Assembly: GCA_030386875.1 (NCBI GenBank)
Contig: CM059560.1
Location: 21,446,683 to 21,510,682 of the forward strand
DNA from: Morinoia aosen
Lineage: Eukaryota; Arthropoda; Malacostraca; Amphipoda; Talitridae
Length of the DNA stretch: 64,000 nucleotides
Direction of reading: 5' to 3'
Shown: one piece after another, positions 44,611 through 57,090 of the stretch
How positions within the stretch are numbered: position 1 is the stretch's first letter
Layout of the letters: every line of letters begins with the position of its first letter
The notes under the pieces: model-generated
Told to the model about the DNA's origin: nothing
Databases searched by the model: none
What the model saw: only the letters and a program-made list of their open reading frames with translations
Position numbers and translations under genes: made by a program

Positions 44611-44615
44611 TCCGT
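44611..44615 (+). repeat. BEL target duplication, right (TCCGT)
   Basis: Matches 29988-29992. Confidence 0.85.
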
Positions 44616-44936
44616 TGCATCGGCAACGACGTGGAGCTGCACGAGATTTTGGTTCCAGCTTGTGTAGCGACCCGGCATAGGAAGCATCACGTTAAGCTGT
44701 CGTCTCTGCGAAGATACTTGCAGACTGGAGACTGCTCCTTACTGGCTCATCTCCTATTTCGCATCTCTTATTTTAACCAATATTATTCCTTTCCATAAAT
44801 TCACTTACCTGTTGTCAGAGACAGCCTTATGTTATAAGTTGTTCAAAATTTACGCCGCAAATTTGAGCGGTAATTAGTTGAATGTCAAATTAAATTGAAA
44901 GTTGAAATTGTATTACGTAACCTTGAAACGATTGTG
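44616..44936 (+). other. BEL right flank, nothing recognised
   Basis: It was continuous with the sequence before 29988 before the insertion. The first 140 bases are GC-richer. A minus-strand ACAACAG|GTAAGT near 44808 is a strong donor-like site, which would suit an upstream exon of the gene at 27258, but no coding exon is proven. Confidence 0.35.
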
Positions 44937-45100
44937 TGAAATAGTCACATCGTCTCCAAATGTTAGCGTAAATGGTGGTAAATTTCTGGTCGCATTCTGT
45001 GATCCAAACATAATGCATTGCGCTATACTCTCGTTAAATTTGAGACCATTATGGTCATACCACAATTTCAGATTTCTTAGAAGGGTTCCAGCGTTGGCTA
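44937..45100 (-). mobile_element. CR1-like LINE fragment
   Basis: About 165 bases are the reverse complement of a relative of the OTU-LINE RT (compare 15785-15950): LRPLWSYHNFRF and GGKFLVAFCDPNIMHC on the antisense strand mirror the same antisense text there. It is diverged and truncated at both ends. Confidence 0.85.
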
Positions 45101-45103
45101 TAG

Positions 45104-45218
45104 ACCGACCGGGGTTGAAAATTTGGCCGGGGCCGGAGCCGGTGTCGACAAATTTGTCATGGCCGGGGCCGGGGTTATCAAATTTACCACACCCGGGGCC
45201 GGGGCCGGGGTCTAGACC
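45104..45218 (+). repeat. GGGGCC-rich minisatellite
   Basis: Three to four blocks of GGCCGGGGCCGGGG alternate with AAATTT-containing spacers of about 20 bases. GC content is extreme for this window. The G-runs could form G-quadruplexes. Confidence 0.8.
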
Positions 45219-45404
45219 ATGTCAGGACGTGTTACGACGACATAATGCATAACGCCGGCTAGTGGCTCAATGCATGTAGAATTACCGTAATGTCTAACTG
45301 ACTCCGCATTGATGCGTCTTATTCTTAAAATGAAAAGTAATGCGAAAATCGCTGTTCGAATGGCCATTTTATTAGTGCAAATAGTAAAGTCTAAATGAAT
45401 AAAA

Positions 45405-45830
45405 TTAATCGTTTCGAACTTAACGGTTCATCTTCATCAAAAGAAAAAGAATTCTGCTGCAAAACAAAACAAATATGAGGAATTTAAAACTACACTATAC
45501 AAAAGAATACTACAATATATACAGAAAGTAGTCGTAGATCTAAAACTAAAAATTAAAAATAAAACAATTAAACAACCTAAACTAATGATCACTTTTTTGC
45601 AACGAGAAGAGGATAAGCTTTTTGAGTATCATTTAGAGGGGGTCTGAGCTTAAAGATGTATAGCGACTCAAAGATGCGTAAATCAATCATGTGAGGGGCA
45701 CCTGCAAAGATTTGAAAATGATTCACGGAAACAGGGACGTTACAGTTTCCAGCATGGGATCGAACAGAGGACAGTGGAGGGGAACTAAGCGAACGACCGG
45801 TTCTACAGCTGCGCCCAGCGTGCTCGGCTT
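45405..45830 (-). pseudogene. Penelope-like element GIY-YIG tail
   Basis: The minus-strand frame ending at 45589 has AEHAGRSCRTGRSLSSPP, then SVRSHAGNCNVPVSV and ESLYIFKLRPPLNDTQ. These match the end of the GIY-YIG endonuclease domain of Penelope-like retroelements as I know it. The following sequence to 45405 includes the TGATGAAGATGAAC...TTCGAAACG stretch common near the 3' end of such elements. The RT is absent, so it is 5'-truncated. A 28-bp perfect inverted repeat (45532-45559 and 45830-45857) brackets it. Confidence 0.6.
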
Positions 45831-45857
45831 TTTTAATTTTTAGTTTTAGATCTACGA
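45532..45857. repeat. 28-bp perfect inverted repeat flanking Penelope fragment
   Basis: Arms 45532-45559 and 45830-45857 (core GATCTAAAACTAAAAATTAA) are exact reverse complements, 270 bases apart. Confidence 0.9.
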
Positions 45858-45859
45858 TT

Positions 45860-46165
45860 ATGGCAAGCGCTGTTTTGCGCGCATGCAACCTGGTGCTTGC
45901 AGCACGACCTGTCGATCCATCAGGACATGTGCACACTCCAATTGTGAGATTGAATTTGTACACAGCTTTCTCTGTTGAGCTCAGCAATTCCACAGACCAT
46001 ATACTATGTAAATGTTCTGTGGCACTTCATATGTGAACTTTTCAGTCTCCTCAGTCTGCGAGATGGCAGCCACGGAATGGTACTAGCATTATTTTGTGTG
46101 TTGTTTTTCTTTATAAGAATATCCAGAAGGTGTTGTTTGAGGTAGTCGTTGTAGACCTCTGCCAT
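45860..46165 (-). pseudogene. SWIM zinc-finger protein fragment
   Basis: On the minus strand a frame from 46165 gives MAEVYNDYLKQHLLDILIKK and, further on, TIPWLPSRRLRRL. Another frame has IGVCTCPDGSTGR, and a one-base shift then gives CCKHQVA. Together these supply the C-x-C...C-x-H pattern of SWIM zinc fingers, found in MULE-type transposases and related insect proteins. Frameshifts make it a remnant. It ends before the duplication border. Confidence 0.5.
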
Positions 46166-46642
46166 GACAACTAGCAGCACTGGAGGGTTGTAGACTTTGT
46201 TTCGTGAAAAAAATAAAGAAATTTGCTAAAAGAGACAGTGGATAGAACACCTATATAGTGAAGAGGAGGACAATTTGAAATACGAGATCAAGTGCATGAT
46301 GACGTACTATTGTGATACAAAATGAACTATCTCGAACAGGCTGTTTCTGCTACTGACTCTCCAATTAATTCATTCAGTGTTACTAGAGTTCGGTCGGTGA
46401 AAATTTATTATTTTACATTTCCGCAATAGAATGGAATAACAATGGCATTTTCTCAACTTATCGTGACGACAATTACAATAGCAATAGATAATTGCATAAT
46501 TTATAATATTGAAATCTTTTTATTAAAATAATCGTGTAGTTTCGATATAGAATAATCTCCAGAATGATGGTATTTGGCATGCATCACGGTATGCATCACT
46601 GGTGGTCGTGGTAGAATGGGGGCAGCACCTATCTTTTGCCCC

Positions 46643-46718
46643 GTACGCTGCTAGGATTCGAACTGCTGACGCCTTCCTGCGAAGGGCGCGTTCTTTTAAC
46701 CACATGGCCGCGGTGACC
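46643..46718 (-). mobile_element. tRNA-derived SINE head, copy B
   Basis: Second copy of the element at 369-444, with the same A and B boxes, carried by the segmental duplication. Confidence 0.5.
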
Positions 46719-47040
46719 ACAAGGCAACTTTAATGTTATAAACAACAACTCAGCCACCCATATTTCAGGAACGGTGATTGATCTTACCTTGACCATCCCT
46801 GGTATGATTCGCTGTTCAGAAACGAAAGCTTTTGAGAGAGTAAGGAACGTTTCCGACTGACGCCGCTAGGCGCGCGCTGATCAAGTATTTTTGATGTTTG
46901 CGTGCTCGATACTGTGGTGCTCGGCAGTCGGCGTCTCAGTTAGTGTGATCTACGTGGTGTTATCTCAGTATGAGAGCAGTCAGTTACTGTCAGTATAAGT
47001 CACTCAAGTCAGTACTCAGTAGGCGTCCAGCCATCACATC

Positions 47041-48203
47041 GGGAGCATTTTTGCGGTGCCCGTTTTTTCGATATTCTAATGTACGCTGCAATTGAAAATC
47101 CCGCCAGTTTGAGGTGCGATCTGTGATACGGTTTTTATTGGCAAAAAAACTATAGAAATTTATCGGCAAGTGTGTGACGTGTATGAAAATAACGCAATGA
47201 ATGAAAGTTCAGTTCGGAAATGGTGCATTAAGTTTAAAATGGCCGAACTGACCTTCACGATGAAGTTAAGTGGACGCACTAGCCTTGTGACTGACGAACT
47301 GGTCGCTAAAGTTGATGGAAAACATTTGTGAAAACCGCCTTTCACAACAACGGAACTTTCGCTTTGTTTTCCACAAGTTTCACGGACTTTGTTGTTTGAA
47401 ACTATCACACAAAAGCTAGGCTACAACAAATTTTATCCGAGATGTGTGCCAAAAATACTTTTAGACCACCTTTAAACGTCAGCGGATGGGGGCAGCTTTG
47501 ACATTTTTGGAACCCTACGACAGACATGTTGATTCATTACTGGATCGGATCTTAACTGGTGACGAGACGTGGGTGAGACACATCAATTGCAAGACTAAAT
47601 TACAGTCAACGCGGTGGGGACTCACAAGTTTCCTAAAAAAACAAGAAAATGTTTGCAAACCTTGTCACCAAGAAGATTATGGTGACTGTTTTGGAAGAGA
47701 CAAGGTGTGCTTCTGATTTATTTTCTCAAACGTGGTGCTAAACAAACTCTGAGCGGTACTGCCAAACTTTGCGCAACCTTAGGAGAGCAGTTCAAAACGA
47801 GTGCCGAGGAAAGTTGATGTCTAAAATTTTGTTTTTGTACGACAATGCCCAATCTCACATGGCAAACCGCACTCAAGAACTCCTTAATTTATTCAAATGG
47901 GGGATTTTCCATCATCCATTCTTTAGTTCCGATCGTGAACATAGTGATTTTGACTTGTTTCCGAGAATGAAGAACTGTATTACACCGAGTTTAAAATTTA
48001 CCGTGCTCTCTTTAGTGCTTAGCAGTGACCATTTCCCTATAAAGTTGATCTTATCAATGCGACAGGCTGACTTACGTGTTGAGCCAGAGGGATGGAATTT
48101 TAGAAAGGGCAACTCGAAGCAATATTGCGTAAACGGAATGTGGAGAAATTTCCATGAACTTCAAATGTGGAGAAATGCTCATGATCTTGAAAATACCGGG
48201 TAA
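47041..48203 (+). pseudogene. Mariner transposase, degenerate, copy B
   Basis: Copy of 2941-4104 with the same frameshifts. Small differences include S to T in the GDETWV-preceding residue (LTGDETWV), H to L after RWG, and one A fewer in the run near 47145. The DD34D positions are the same. It is non-functional. Confidence 0.85.
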
Positions 48204-50990
48204 TCCAGATTCGGCAGTAGCCGAGCTTTGCATAGGATTAGTTGCGCTGCTAAGAGATGGGTGCCCAAGTATATGAGAAGGTGGTATTATGCTAAGCCAT
48301 GGTGGACAGCAGACTCCAAAGCGGCATGGTGGAAGGAGAAAAATGCTCCAGGATATATAAGGACGGGACTGATGGAAGATAAAGTGAAGTGGAAAGAGCG
48401 ATGGCAGTGGCGGCAAGGACTTTCAGGAAGGCAAAGCTGGCAGTCTCAGCGCAAACACTCCAAAAAGCTGCGTGTAAGTGAAAATAAACAGAATCCGAGG
48501 AAGAGCGTGGAGACAAATAAAAATGCTAAGCGAAATGCTAATCCATGGCGTTCATCGCTGAAGGCCATCACGAAAAAAAATAGCAGAGACATTCAAGACC
48601 GTACCCAGCGACAGCAACTATTCCAATCAAATTTCACTGCATCCGCAAATTATTGAACAGATCGCAATTGACTTCACAACGACGACAAAAAACCATATAA
48701 TGTATTATTTACTATGTGTGAATTATCATTTACCATCAAGAGAAACAAAATCACGCCACCTGGACTGGATATAAGTAATCTTATGATCAAGTTATTGGCC
48801 GACCAATGCTATACAATATCTGTTAAAAGTATAGAATAAACCATGGAATTCCGAGTACGTCTACTAACCATAGAAACAAGCCATTGTAATCACTATCCCG
48901 AAACCCGGCAAAGATCATACCAACCCTAACATCTATAGACCTAGCTCACTGAAGAGTTGTTTTTTGCAAAACACGTAAAAAAATGATAAAAAGGTGGTTA
49001 ATGGAATACCTTGAAAACGAGATAATCTTTTCTAGTGCACACGTGGCTTCAGAAGACATCGGGCAACCATAGATCATCTATAGCTTGTACGGTTTGATTA
49101 CATACGACTGTCGCTGGCAAATAACAAATTTGTCATAGCAGTGTTTTTTGATTTGGAGAAAGCTTATGTAAGAGATCTGGAGACAGTTCGTTTGAAGGGA
49201 CGATTATCAAAATTCGTACGGGAATTTATCAAAAATAAAAGATTTAAAGTAAAACTAGGAGAAGGAATGTCTCAAGCTAAAGATCTAGCCGAAGGAACGC
49301 CGGAGAGCAGCACTGTTAGTGGCACTCATTTTGTGTGAAAAATAAATTCATTTGCAAGTGAAATTCCACCTGGGGTATTCAGCTCATTGTTCTCGGACGA
49401 TCTTCTCATCACATTCGCAGACTGCGACAAGGCTAAAGTACAAGCAGCGTTACAGACAACAACAGATGAAGTCACTCGATGGGCAATGCAAGATGGGTTC
49501 AAATTCTCCTCAGCGTAGACAATCGTGATGCATTTTTATGGAGGGTGCGAACCAACACTGATTCCAACCAAAAAAATGGAAGGGAAAATAAACCAATTAA
49601 CCGTCGAAAGTACTAAATTTTTTGGTCTCCACTGGGATAGAAGACTCAATTGGATTACCCATATTAATGAGACGAAAGAAAAATTTAGAAATGACTTGAA
49701 CCTGATAAAATCTGTGTCTGCGTATACTTGGGGTGCAGATCAAGAGATTTTAATGAGAATATACAGATCCCTCATCCGTTCAAAAATTGATTGTGGCAGT
49801 ATAAAAATTGATTATGGCAGTATGTATGGTTCTGCCAGTGTAGAGTTGCCGAAGGAACTTGATATCGCAAACGAGACAATTATTCGTATCAGCACGGGTG
49901 CATTTAAGACAACATCAATAGTGAACCTCCACATTATCTGTGGCAAATCAAAATTAAAATTATGATGAAGTGACCTGCAACTCTGATATTTCTTCAAGCT
50001 CAAGTGCCATTTTCGCAACTCGGCATATTGTTGTGTCAACAATTCTAACCTTTAATTGTTTTTTTAGTTGCCTAGTGCATATCAGATCCAGTGTAATCCA
50101 GAGAATACCGCAGGCTAAAACTCAGTATAACATTCCAGCTCAGTCAGTCCAATCGAGCTTTACATTTACATCATTTGTCGTGAATTCTCAGGGGATCAGA
50201 AGTAGAGCGACACATGTCGAATTTAAAAAAGAAGAAATGGCCCAATCCATCATAAGACACGAGCACGGAAGTAAGACGATAAGATGTTAAAAACATAAAA
50301 TCACCTACACTTATGGATCAAAGTCACCGACAGGAGTTGGAAGCAGCGGCTGTAATGGGCGACATCATCAGAAGCGTCTCTCTCCTAGTCGTGGCAAGTG
50401 TTATGACCGCCGAACTGCATGTCATCAAACTCGCCATAAATATTATAAATGTAACGCAATTCTAGGATTTTGTAATATGCTGCGACTCCATGAGCTCCAT
50501 ACAATTGAGCGATAGCTATACTGAAAATAATCAACTTACAAAAAAGATAATGATGGAGATGCACCAAATTATTTTAGACGGAAAGAATATCACAATCATT
50601 TGGGTTACAGCACATGTGAACGTAGTCGAAATTGAAGACACAGACCAGACGGCAAAGGCAGCAACAGCAGCAAGACCTGCTGAATTTGTGCCGATTCCCT
50701 ATATCGACTGGTTCCCGGTAATCAGGAGAAGAACGTACGCGATTTGGAACCTGGAATGGCAACAGACACTTGGAGACTCGAGAAAAAACAGCCCCGGAAC
50801 GTGGAAGAAACCGACTTTAAATTGAGCCGACAGAAAGAGATGGTCATTAATAGGTTGCGACTGAAGTACTTGATCAGTTGTGAGTTTCTTGGTGTAGTTG
50901 CCTCCGTGGAGCACTAAGTGGATAAAATCATAATAATGACGATAAATATGGTGACTGAGTGAGGGGAGGTGCTGATAAGGCACCGTTGTG
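48204..50990 (+). pseudogene. I/Jockey-like LINE with RT and RNase H, copy B
   Basis: Copy of 4105-6890. It has the same domain order and most of the same lesions, plus its own: a new stop after ...SKTIRC near 50288 and an altered frame at 50785-50825. The SHV motif of RNase H reads AHV here. It is dead. Confidence 0.8.
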
Positions 50991-51643
50991 GTGTCTTCTG
51001 ATGTAGAACTTTATAGGTAGCAAAATAATCAAAAGGAACGGATCAAGCATTTTTTAATTGTGAATGTTTCATTGAAACCAATTTCCTATGAGGTATGTTA
51101 CTCGATTTCTATAGTGATGGTATTTATAAGTACCCGAAAGAGATCTATGGACTGCATCGCTTAGTATGGGGAGTTAGAACAGTTGGCACTTGAAATTCGT
51201 AACATTTAACGTGATATGGTGTAAGCTTTTGAGGATCTGGCAGGCCTAAGTTGCTGTTACTAATGTTACTGTGAAATCATCATTGCATAAGTCCGGAATT
51301 AACTTTGCTAGAATTACCAAAGCGGTAGCTAATTGGTTTCTGATCAAATTTTTCGTTAACTGAGGTCATTATTATTATTTCTGAATTTTTATCTTAATTT
51401 ATGGACTTCTATTTTAATTGGTTTAAATGAGAAGTGATCATGTGTGAGAGCAACTTTAATTGCACGTACTATTGAATTCCCGTTCCTTCACTCCATACTA
51501 AATGGTGCTTTCCACTCTCTAGAACATGTAAGTTGTCTTCAGAAAGGCTAAAATTAACAATTTAATCAACATTCTTGCCCTGATGTGAGGTAATGCACAG
51601 GGGCTGACTACGTTGAACCACTGCTAAGTAACCCAGGCTAAAG

Positions 51644-54372
51644 ATGTCTGTGAGGCGAGCAGCAGATCTTGTAGTCTACCGAAAGGTTGCCGGTAGAATC
51701 GAGTATCTCCTGATGCAGGCAGCTAACCCGCCCCGTATCTGGACCCCACCGAAAGGTTTGTGCTCTGCTATTGAGCCCTTGGGGTGCTGAAAGCGTTCAA
51801 AAATCAGTGCATTAATCATTCCCAGGGAAACGACAGAGCTAATTTTAATCATAGAAACTAGCATGCTTTTATGTCTTATCTGTTCTAAAACTGTGGACCC
51901 TGAAATATTCGTAGAGACTTTGCACCACCGAGGTTTACTTCTGTTTACTGTCGAATAAATATTGGTTTCATTAATTACTGGCACAAGGCCAGGTCGTTAC
52001 CAGAAAGTTATAGGATGTCCTGAAAATGTGTTAATTGAAGACGAGGCACCGGCATAGATCTGAAAACTGCTCAGTGCTCATAGTTGATCCTCATAAGTAA
52101 TCTCATGAAGAAATATCGGCATCAGCCCAAATCACAGCTACGTTCTAAATTCGTATTCTCTATCCTCACAGCCGGTAAAATGATCCCATTGCACGTGCTC
52201 TGAACAGATATGTTAAATTACCAATGCACGGAATGTCTGAATCAATATACGTTTTCTGAACAATCAGGCTGAGTTACTTATCTTTTTGGTTTATCTATCA
52301 CATACCTCAACGCATACGAGTGATTTGGTGACGTTTGCTCGTAGCACGCTATGGGAGGCGTACAGCTTTTATTGTACAGCTCTACAGCATTTATTGGCCT
52401 TAATTAAGTTTGCAAAAGGTTATGGCAGCTCGCACTCTTCAACACTAAACGAGATTGGAATTGATCTGTTTAACCCGCAAAAATAACTTCATTGAAAGCT
52501 GATTGCTTATGATAGAATTAAAAGGGCAATTTTTTGGGAATCTAATGCATAAAATGAAAAAGAGAACCAATATAAAAGGGAAAATTCTTTAATTGCAAAC
52601 GTTTTAGAATCCCCGACTCCATGTTCAGTGCTGTAAAAAAACGGTTATTAACAAATTCCAGAATTATCAGAAATTAATGGCAATATACAAAACATCGACA
52701 AGCGAAATCTGTAGCAAAGACATTAGATTTCAGCTTAGCCAAAAAATCGTCAAGGAGTTGCTACAGGGTTGCCAGACGACGTTATTTAATTTCGTTCCAA
52801 AGCAGCCTACGCTGCAGCTAGTGACCGCCAGATGTCCGAATTTTCAAGTTGGCGCCGGTACAGCTTGACTCGGAGACCCTTCAGAAGCACTTGATAGTGG
52901 TAACAAGCCCTCAGGAAATCCAGATCACATGCTGCTTTATCCTTTTTCTGCCAATTCCACTCCACGCACCGAAATTCATTTAAAATTGACCATCCATAGA
53001 GATTGCGTAAAGTAAAATTAAATGGGCGATTTTTGGGAATGTAATGCGTAAAATGATAAGAAGAACCAGTGGAAAAAGGAAGATTCTTTAAGTTGCAAAA
53101 GATTCGGAATCTTCGATTCCATTTTCAGTACAGTAATGCAAACAAAAACGGTAATGAATTTTTTCATTACCGTTTTCGTTCTTTGTTTTACAGCACTGAA
53201 AAGAGAATCGGAGATTCCGAAACGTTTGCAATTAAAAAAATCGTCCCTTTGACATTGGTTTTTCTTCTCCTTTTTCAAGCTGATTGTTCTGATGGATTTT
53301 CCTTGACGTCCGAATGAAGGTTAAAAAGTTGGGGTAAAAAAGTTATAGATGAGAAAAGGATCATTAGTTTTCAATTTATTGTTTATTGCTCAATTAGGTG
53401 GAAAGTGAATGAAGTAATTTCGTCTAATTAAATGAGTGCTGATGTTGGAATTATGGAGGAACAATGGCGTTGTTCTTATGGTTGAACCATCAGTTCTCGT
53501 TTGCTTTACTTGTCACGAACAAGGTTCTAAATGTCTTTTACGGAAAAGTTAATTTGTAATAGTGAGGGATACCTTTCAGCGAGAAAACATTCTTTCTGAC
53601 CGTAAATAATTAAGGAGATCTTACTGTTGAAATTATTGGGGGGCTTCTGTGGTAAAATTTGAAAGATATGAATTCCGTTGAAAAATTTGACTATTATATT
53701 TTACTTCTTAAAACACGGTCTCGATCCGTACACAAACCCCCTCGGGGGGATACAACCATTGTATCTATAGGAATTAGTGCTCCCAGGATGAACTGGTGAA
53801 GTCCCGAGCTGAGAATTAGGTTGGCCTTCATTTTTTTGAAACAAAATATCGTTTGTTTTGTTAAGGACCATCTTTTTTCGGTTCACTGCTGTCCTGTTTT
53901 TCAGCACCTACTACTTTCTTCTTCGACTTGCATCTTATTTCCGAACCTTCCTTCCTAATTCACTGTTTCTATTCGCGTGGGAACATACCTTCTTCATAGA
54001 TTCCGCGTTCCCTTAACTCCTTACCAAATAATGGCTTCTTTCTTCCTCTTTTTGAACATCTGTTGTGGTAAGGGAGGCTAAATCTAAATTATAATCAATC
54101 AATCCGTGCACAAACTATTCCTCTCTGTGACGTGATTGCTCTTCATGTAACAAGTCTACAGAACATACGATACGCACTCATATGGAAATAATTGTAAATC
54201 ATCACGGGTGGCATTTTTGGTTCGGTTGGCTGAAGTCCCGTTCATTTTTACAGGTCATGTTGACCCTGGCGAAGATGATCTGCAGACCGCCAAACGGGAG
54301 ACGCTGGAAGAGGCTGGGCTGGACGACAAAGAGCACTACATTGTAGACCTAAACTTTAGGAGAGAGTTACAC
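51644..54372 (+). pseudogene. NUDT2: NUDT2 partial copy, exons 1-2 only
   Basis: Exon 1 (51644-51755) and exon 2 (54254-54372) are copies of the NUDT2 exons with intact splice sites. Exon 1 differs at two bases: a silent TCG to TCT, and GGT to GAT, changing Gly8 to Asp at a position that is Gly in human NUDT2. Exon 2 is identical. No third exon follows before an LTR-like sequence interrupts the duplicated segment at 59862, or up to the window end. If exon 3 is absent beyond 64000, the product lacks the C-terminal half of the fold and is dead. If it is present, this could be a second allele or paralogue. Confidence 0.8.
53032..53291. mobile_element. Foldback MITE-like inverted repeat, copy B
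   Basis: Copy of the element at 8936-9195, with a few substitutions, in intron 1 of the partial NUDT2 copy. The second related arm is at 52496-52660. Confidence 0.65.
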
Positions 54373-55300
54373 GTGAGTATTGATAAATAGGGTAGAAACT
54401 TGAGCGTTCATGTAATTTTTGAAAATCATCTACCTGCTTCAAAGTGTAATTCATCAAAATTGACTTTTTCAGCGAAACTTAAAAAGGGCAAGTAAATCAG
54501 TTTACTTTTATCATGATTCTAGAATTATTGCAGAAGTCTTTCAACATGAACGATGATGAGTGAATTTTTCAGCAAATAAAAACTGTGTCCTGAGAAGTTA
54601 AAAATTTCTCCTGTGCGTTGGCTTGAATACAGTGTTCACTTATTGTTGTCCGCAGTGCAGGTAAACAATTTCTTTCAACACGTTCACCACGTTGCAGCGG
54701 TTGTAAACGCTTGGTTTGGTTGAACTGTAAGTTGCAGAATACAAAAATCGACTTCAATGCTCGAGTACATTTTATCCTTCGTAAGAAATATGGAAAATAT
54801 AATTCCACAATACATTCCACCGAGTATGATAACGGTTATTTCTTACAGAGATCACTAAACAGGAGAAATGTCGTTCATTTATACTGGTATGTGAATGAGA
54901 AATTTACCGACTGGTACACATATAGCTCAACACGTGGGGAACATGTTAAATTGTTTGCCTAGCCCAATACGGCGGCACATTTGTTGTTAAGTTTCACTGA
55001 ATAAATTGAAGAGGTACAAAAAATTCGTAAGTTGGATTACTGAAAATATATTGAAGGACATCCCGAAATGGCTCACTAAATGTTCAGTTTCACTTGTTTT
55101 ATGTCGAAAAGTTATTGTGGTTTTCAATTGCATTATATTAAGTATTGTTTTATTTATTACTTTTGTAATTGGTTTCACCCTCCATCCTCCTGAGATGAAA
55201 ATATTTTTTATCTTCTAAAGAAAAAGGAAAATGAGATTTGCACGGTGCTGATTGACAACTCTGTTTACAATTTTTAAACGTAGTAAAGCTTGACGTTGTA

Positions 55301-55495
55301 TTGGGTTGTCCGAAAAGTTCATGCCAATTTTTAAAGGAAATAAAAAAATTAATTAATATAAGCCATGATAATTTTAATCTACCAAAAACAAATTTTGTTG
55401 CACAATGCGTCTCCATCTTTCCTGTAACTTAGAAATACTCTCTTCCAAGGACTGCGGCGGTTTCTGGGCAAAGAGTTCATCCGAAACGTTCAAAG
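55301..55495 (-). mobile_element. Mariner 3' end, copy B
   Basis: Copy of 11206-11400 with the same terminal repeat and TA flank. Confidence 0.7.
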
Positions 55496-56318
55496 AATTA
55501 AAATTCCAAGGAATAAGTAGCTCGGTCTGCTGGTTCAGTTCGCGAAAAGTAATTGAACAGTGGGCAAATATTCCTACTCGTCCTCGGGGAGTTCTGTTAT
55601 AGTGACCGTGTCGTAGAACATTACTGTAGCCTTTTATTCTAAACTGGCAATTTTCCCATAATTTGATTTGTTGCAGTGCTATTATATACTGGGTTTGTGA
55701 TTGTTGATTATTTCCATTGGTTCATCTTTCTTTCCCCTGATGCCTTGGCAGTTTCACTCTAGGATAGATATAGGCGAGTCCTTTTGATAGATTTACAGAA
55801 CTGTTTTCTGTTACTTGCACAGGGATATTGCTTGTCTTTGATTTTTTGTATTTGATTTTTTTGTTGTTGGCGGTGTAGTTCCACAATAAATGTATTTTTG
55901 CTCCCCCGATCAGATTGTTTTGGGTTTTCCTTGAATTTGGTTTGCAATGCATTTTTCAAGGAGCCATGGGGTAATTTTTCGTTTTCCTGCATGGTAATGT
56001 TAAGTGAGTTGTGAGGCCTGCATGGTAATGTTAAGTGAGTTGTGAGGATGTTTGTTTGGGTCTGGTGTTGGTAGTTCAAAGGGTCATGTGACAATTTGAG
56101 TAGCACGACGCCTATTTACTCGTTGTTCTTGCTGCACTTTGCTTATTTCAGTTTCCATGGTATATTTCGGGCATTCTCTGTTGCCAGTTTTGTGTTCACG
56201 CTTGCCATGCATGCAGGAGAGAGTATTGCTACAGAGGTCGCTGCTATGATCTACTTCTCCGCAGCGTTTACAGCTTGTTCAGAGTAACAGAGCTCTGAGT
56301 AACTCACTCACCCACAGC

Positions 56319-57090
56319 ATGAGGAACGTGAATAAGCCTGAGCCTTTCCCTGACTCGATATCAGACAAATATAATGTCAGTACGAAAAATGAATTTGCGT
56401 TACTTGCAACAGACACAAATAGTGATTGCGACATGCCCTCCTTTTCAACCAATTAATTCTCAACTTTCCAGTGAGTACGCAGGAACCAAGGAAAGTCAAG
56501 CGAATACCGATATTCAAAACTATTCCAAAGAAAATCAAATTATTCGAAAAAATCCGATGCCTCTGCCGGGCCTCCGTCGAACGACCAAACCAATACTGCT
56601 ACCGAAAAATCAACAGTGAATCAAATTTGCACACGCGTTGCAGACACAGTGGACGACTTGAAACGATCGCTCAAAATGGAGCCTGCTTACACTGTAGGTG
56701 ACGGACACTGTCTCCTCCACGCCATAACGACGCAGCTTGCTTCACAACAAATATCGAAATGGAATTATATATCTCTGAAAAAAGCCATCAAAACTGAGAG
56801 CTCCAGAAACAAGGACCAGTATGCAAAATTCGTTGACAAGAACAGTGGCAGTTTCGAACAACACATCGATAAATACATCGATAGAAAAGTCTTCGATCAC
56901 GCAGTTGGTGACCTCATACCCCAAATACTTTCTAATTAACGAGAACACCAATTCACGTATTTGATGAAAGAGACAATGGGATTTGGAAGACGACAATCTC
57001 CCCTACATCAAATGCTCTGATAAACTGTCCTCCGGTAAACATACACCGGAAACAGGACCACTATAGCGCCCTCTTGAAAATGCGTGATGA
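56319..57090 (+). pseudogene. LINE N-terminal region with OTU domain, copy B
   Basis: Copy of 12224-13026. The catalytic GDGHCLLHA motif is intact and the following V is I. The same frameshift splits it from the His motif. A 46-base deletion near 57107 removes the double stop of copy A but throws the endonuclease out of frame. Confidence 0.75.

Noticed and set aside
44902..45252. 116-residue plus-strand frame
   Set aside because: Its first half is antisense to a CR1 RT fragment and its second half is the GGGGCC repeat translated to Gly/Pro.
45405..45445. Hammerhead ribozyme
   Set aside because: TGATGA and GAAAC are present, but four unpaired bases separate the core from stem II and the leading C is U. 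It was kept only as a possibility in the Penelope finding.
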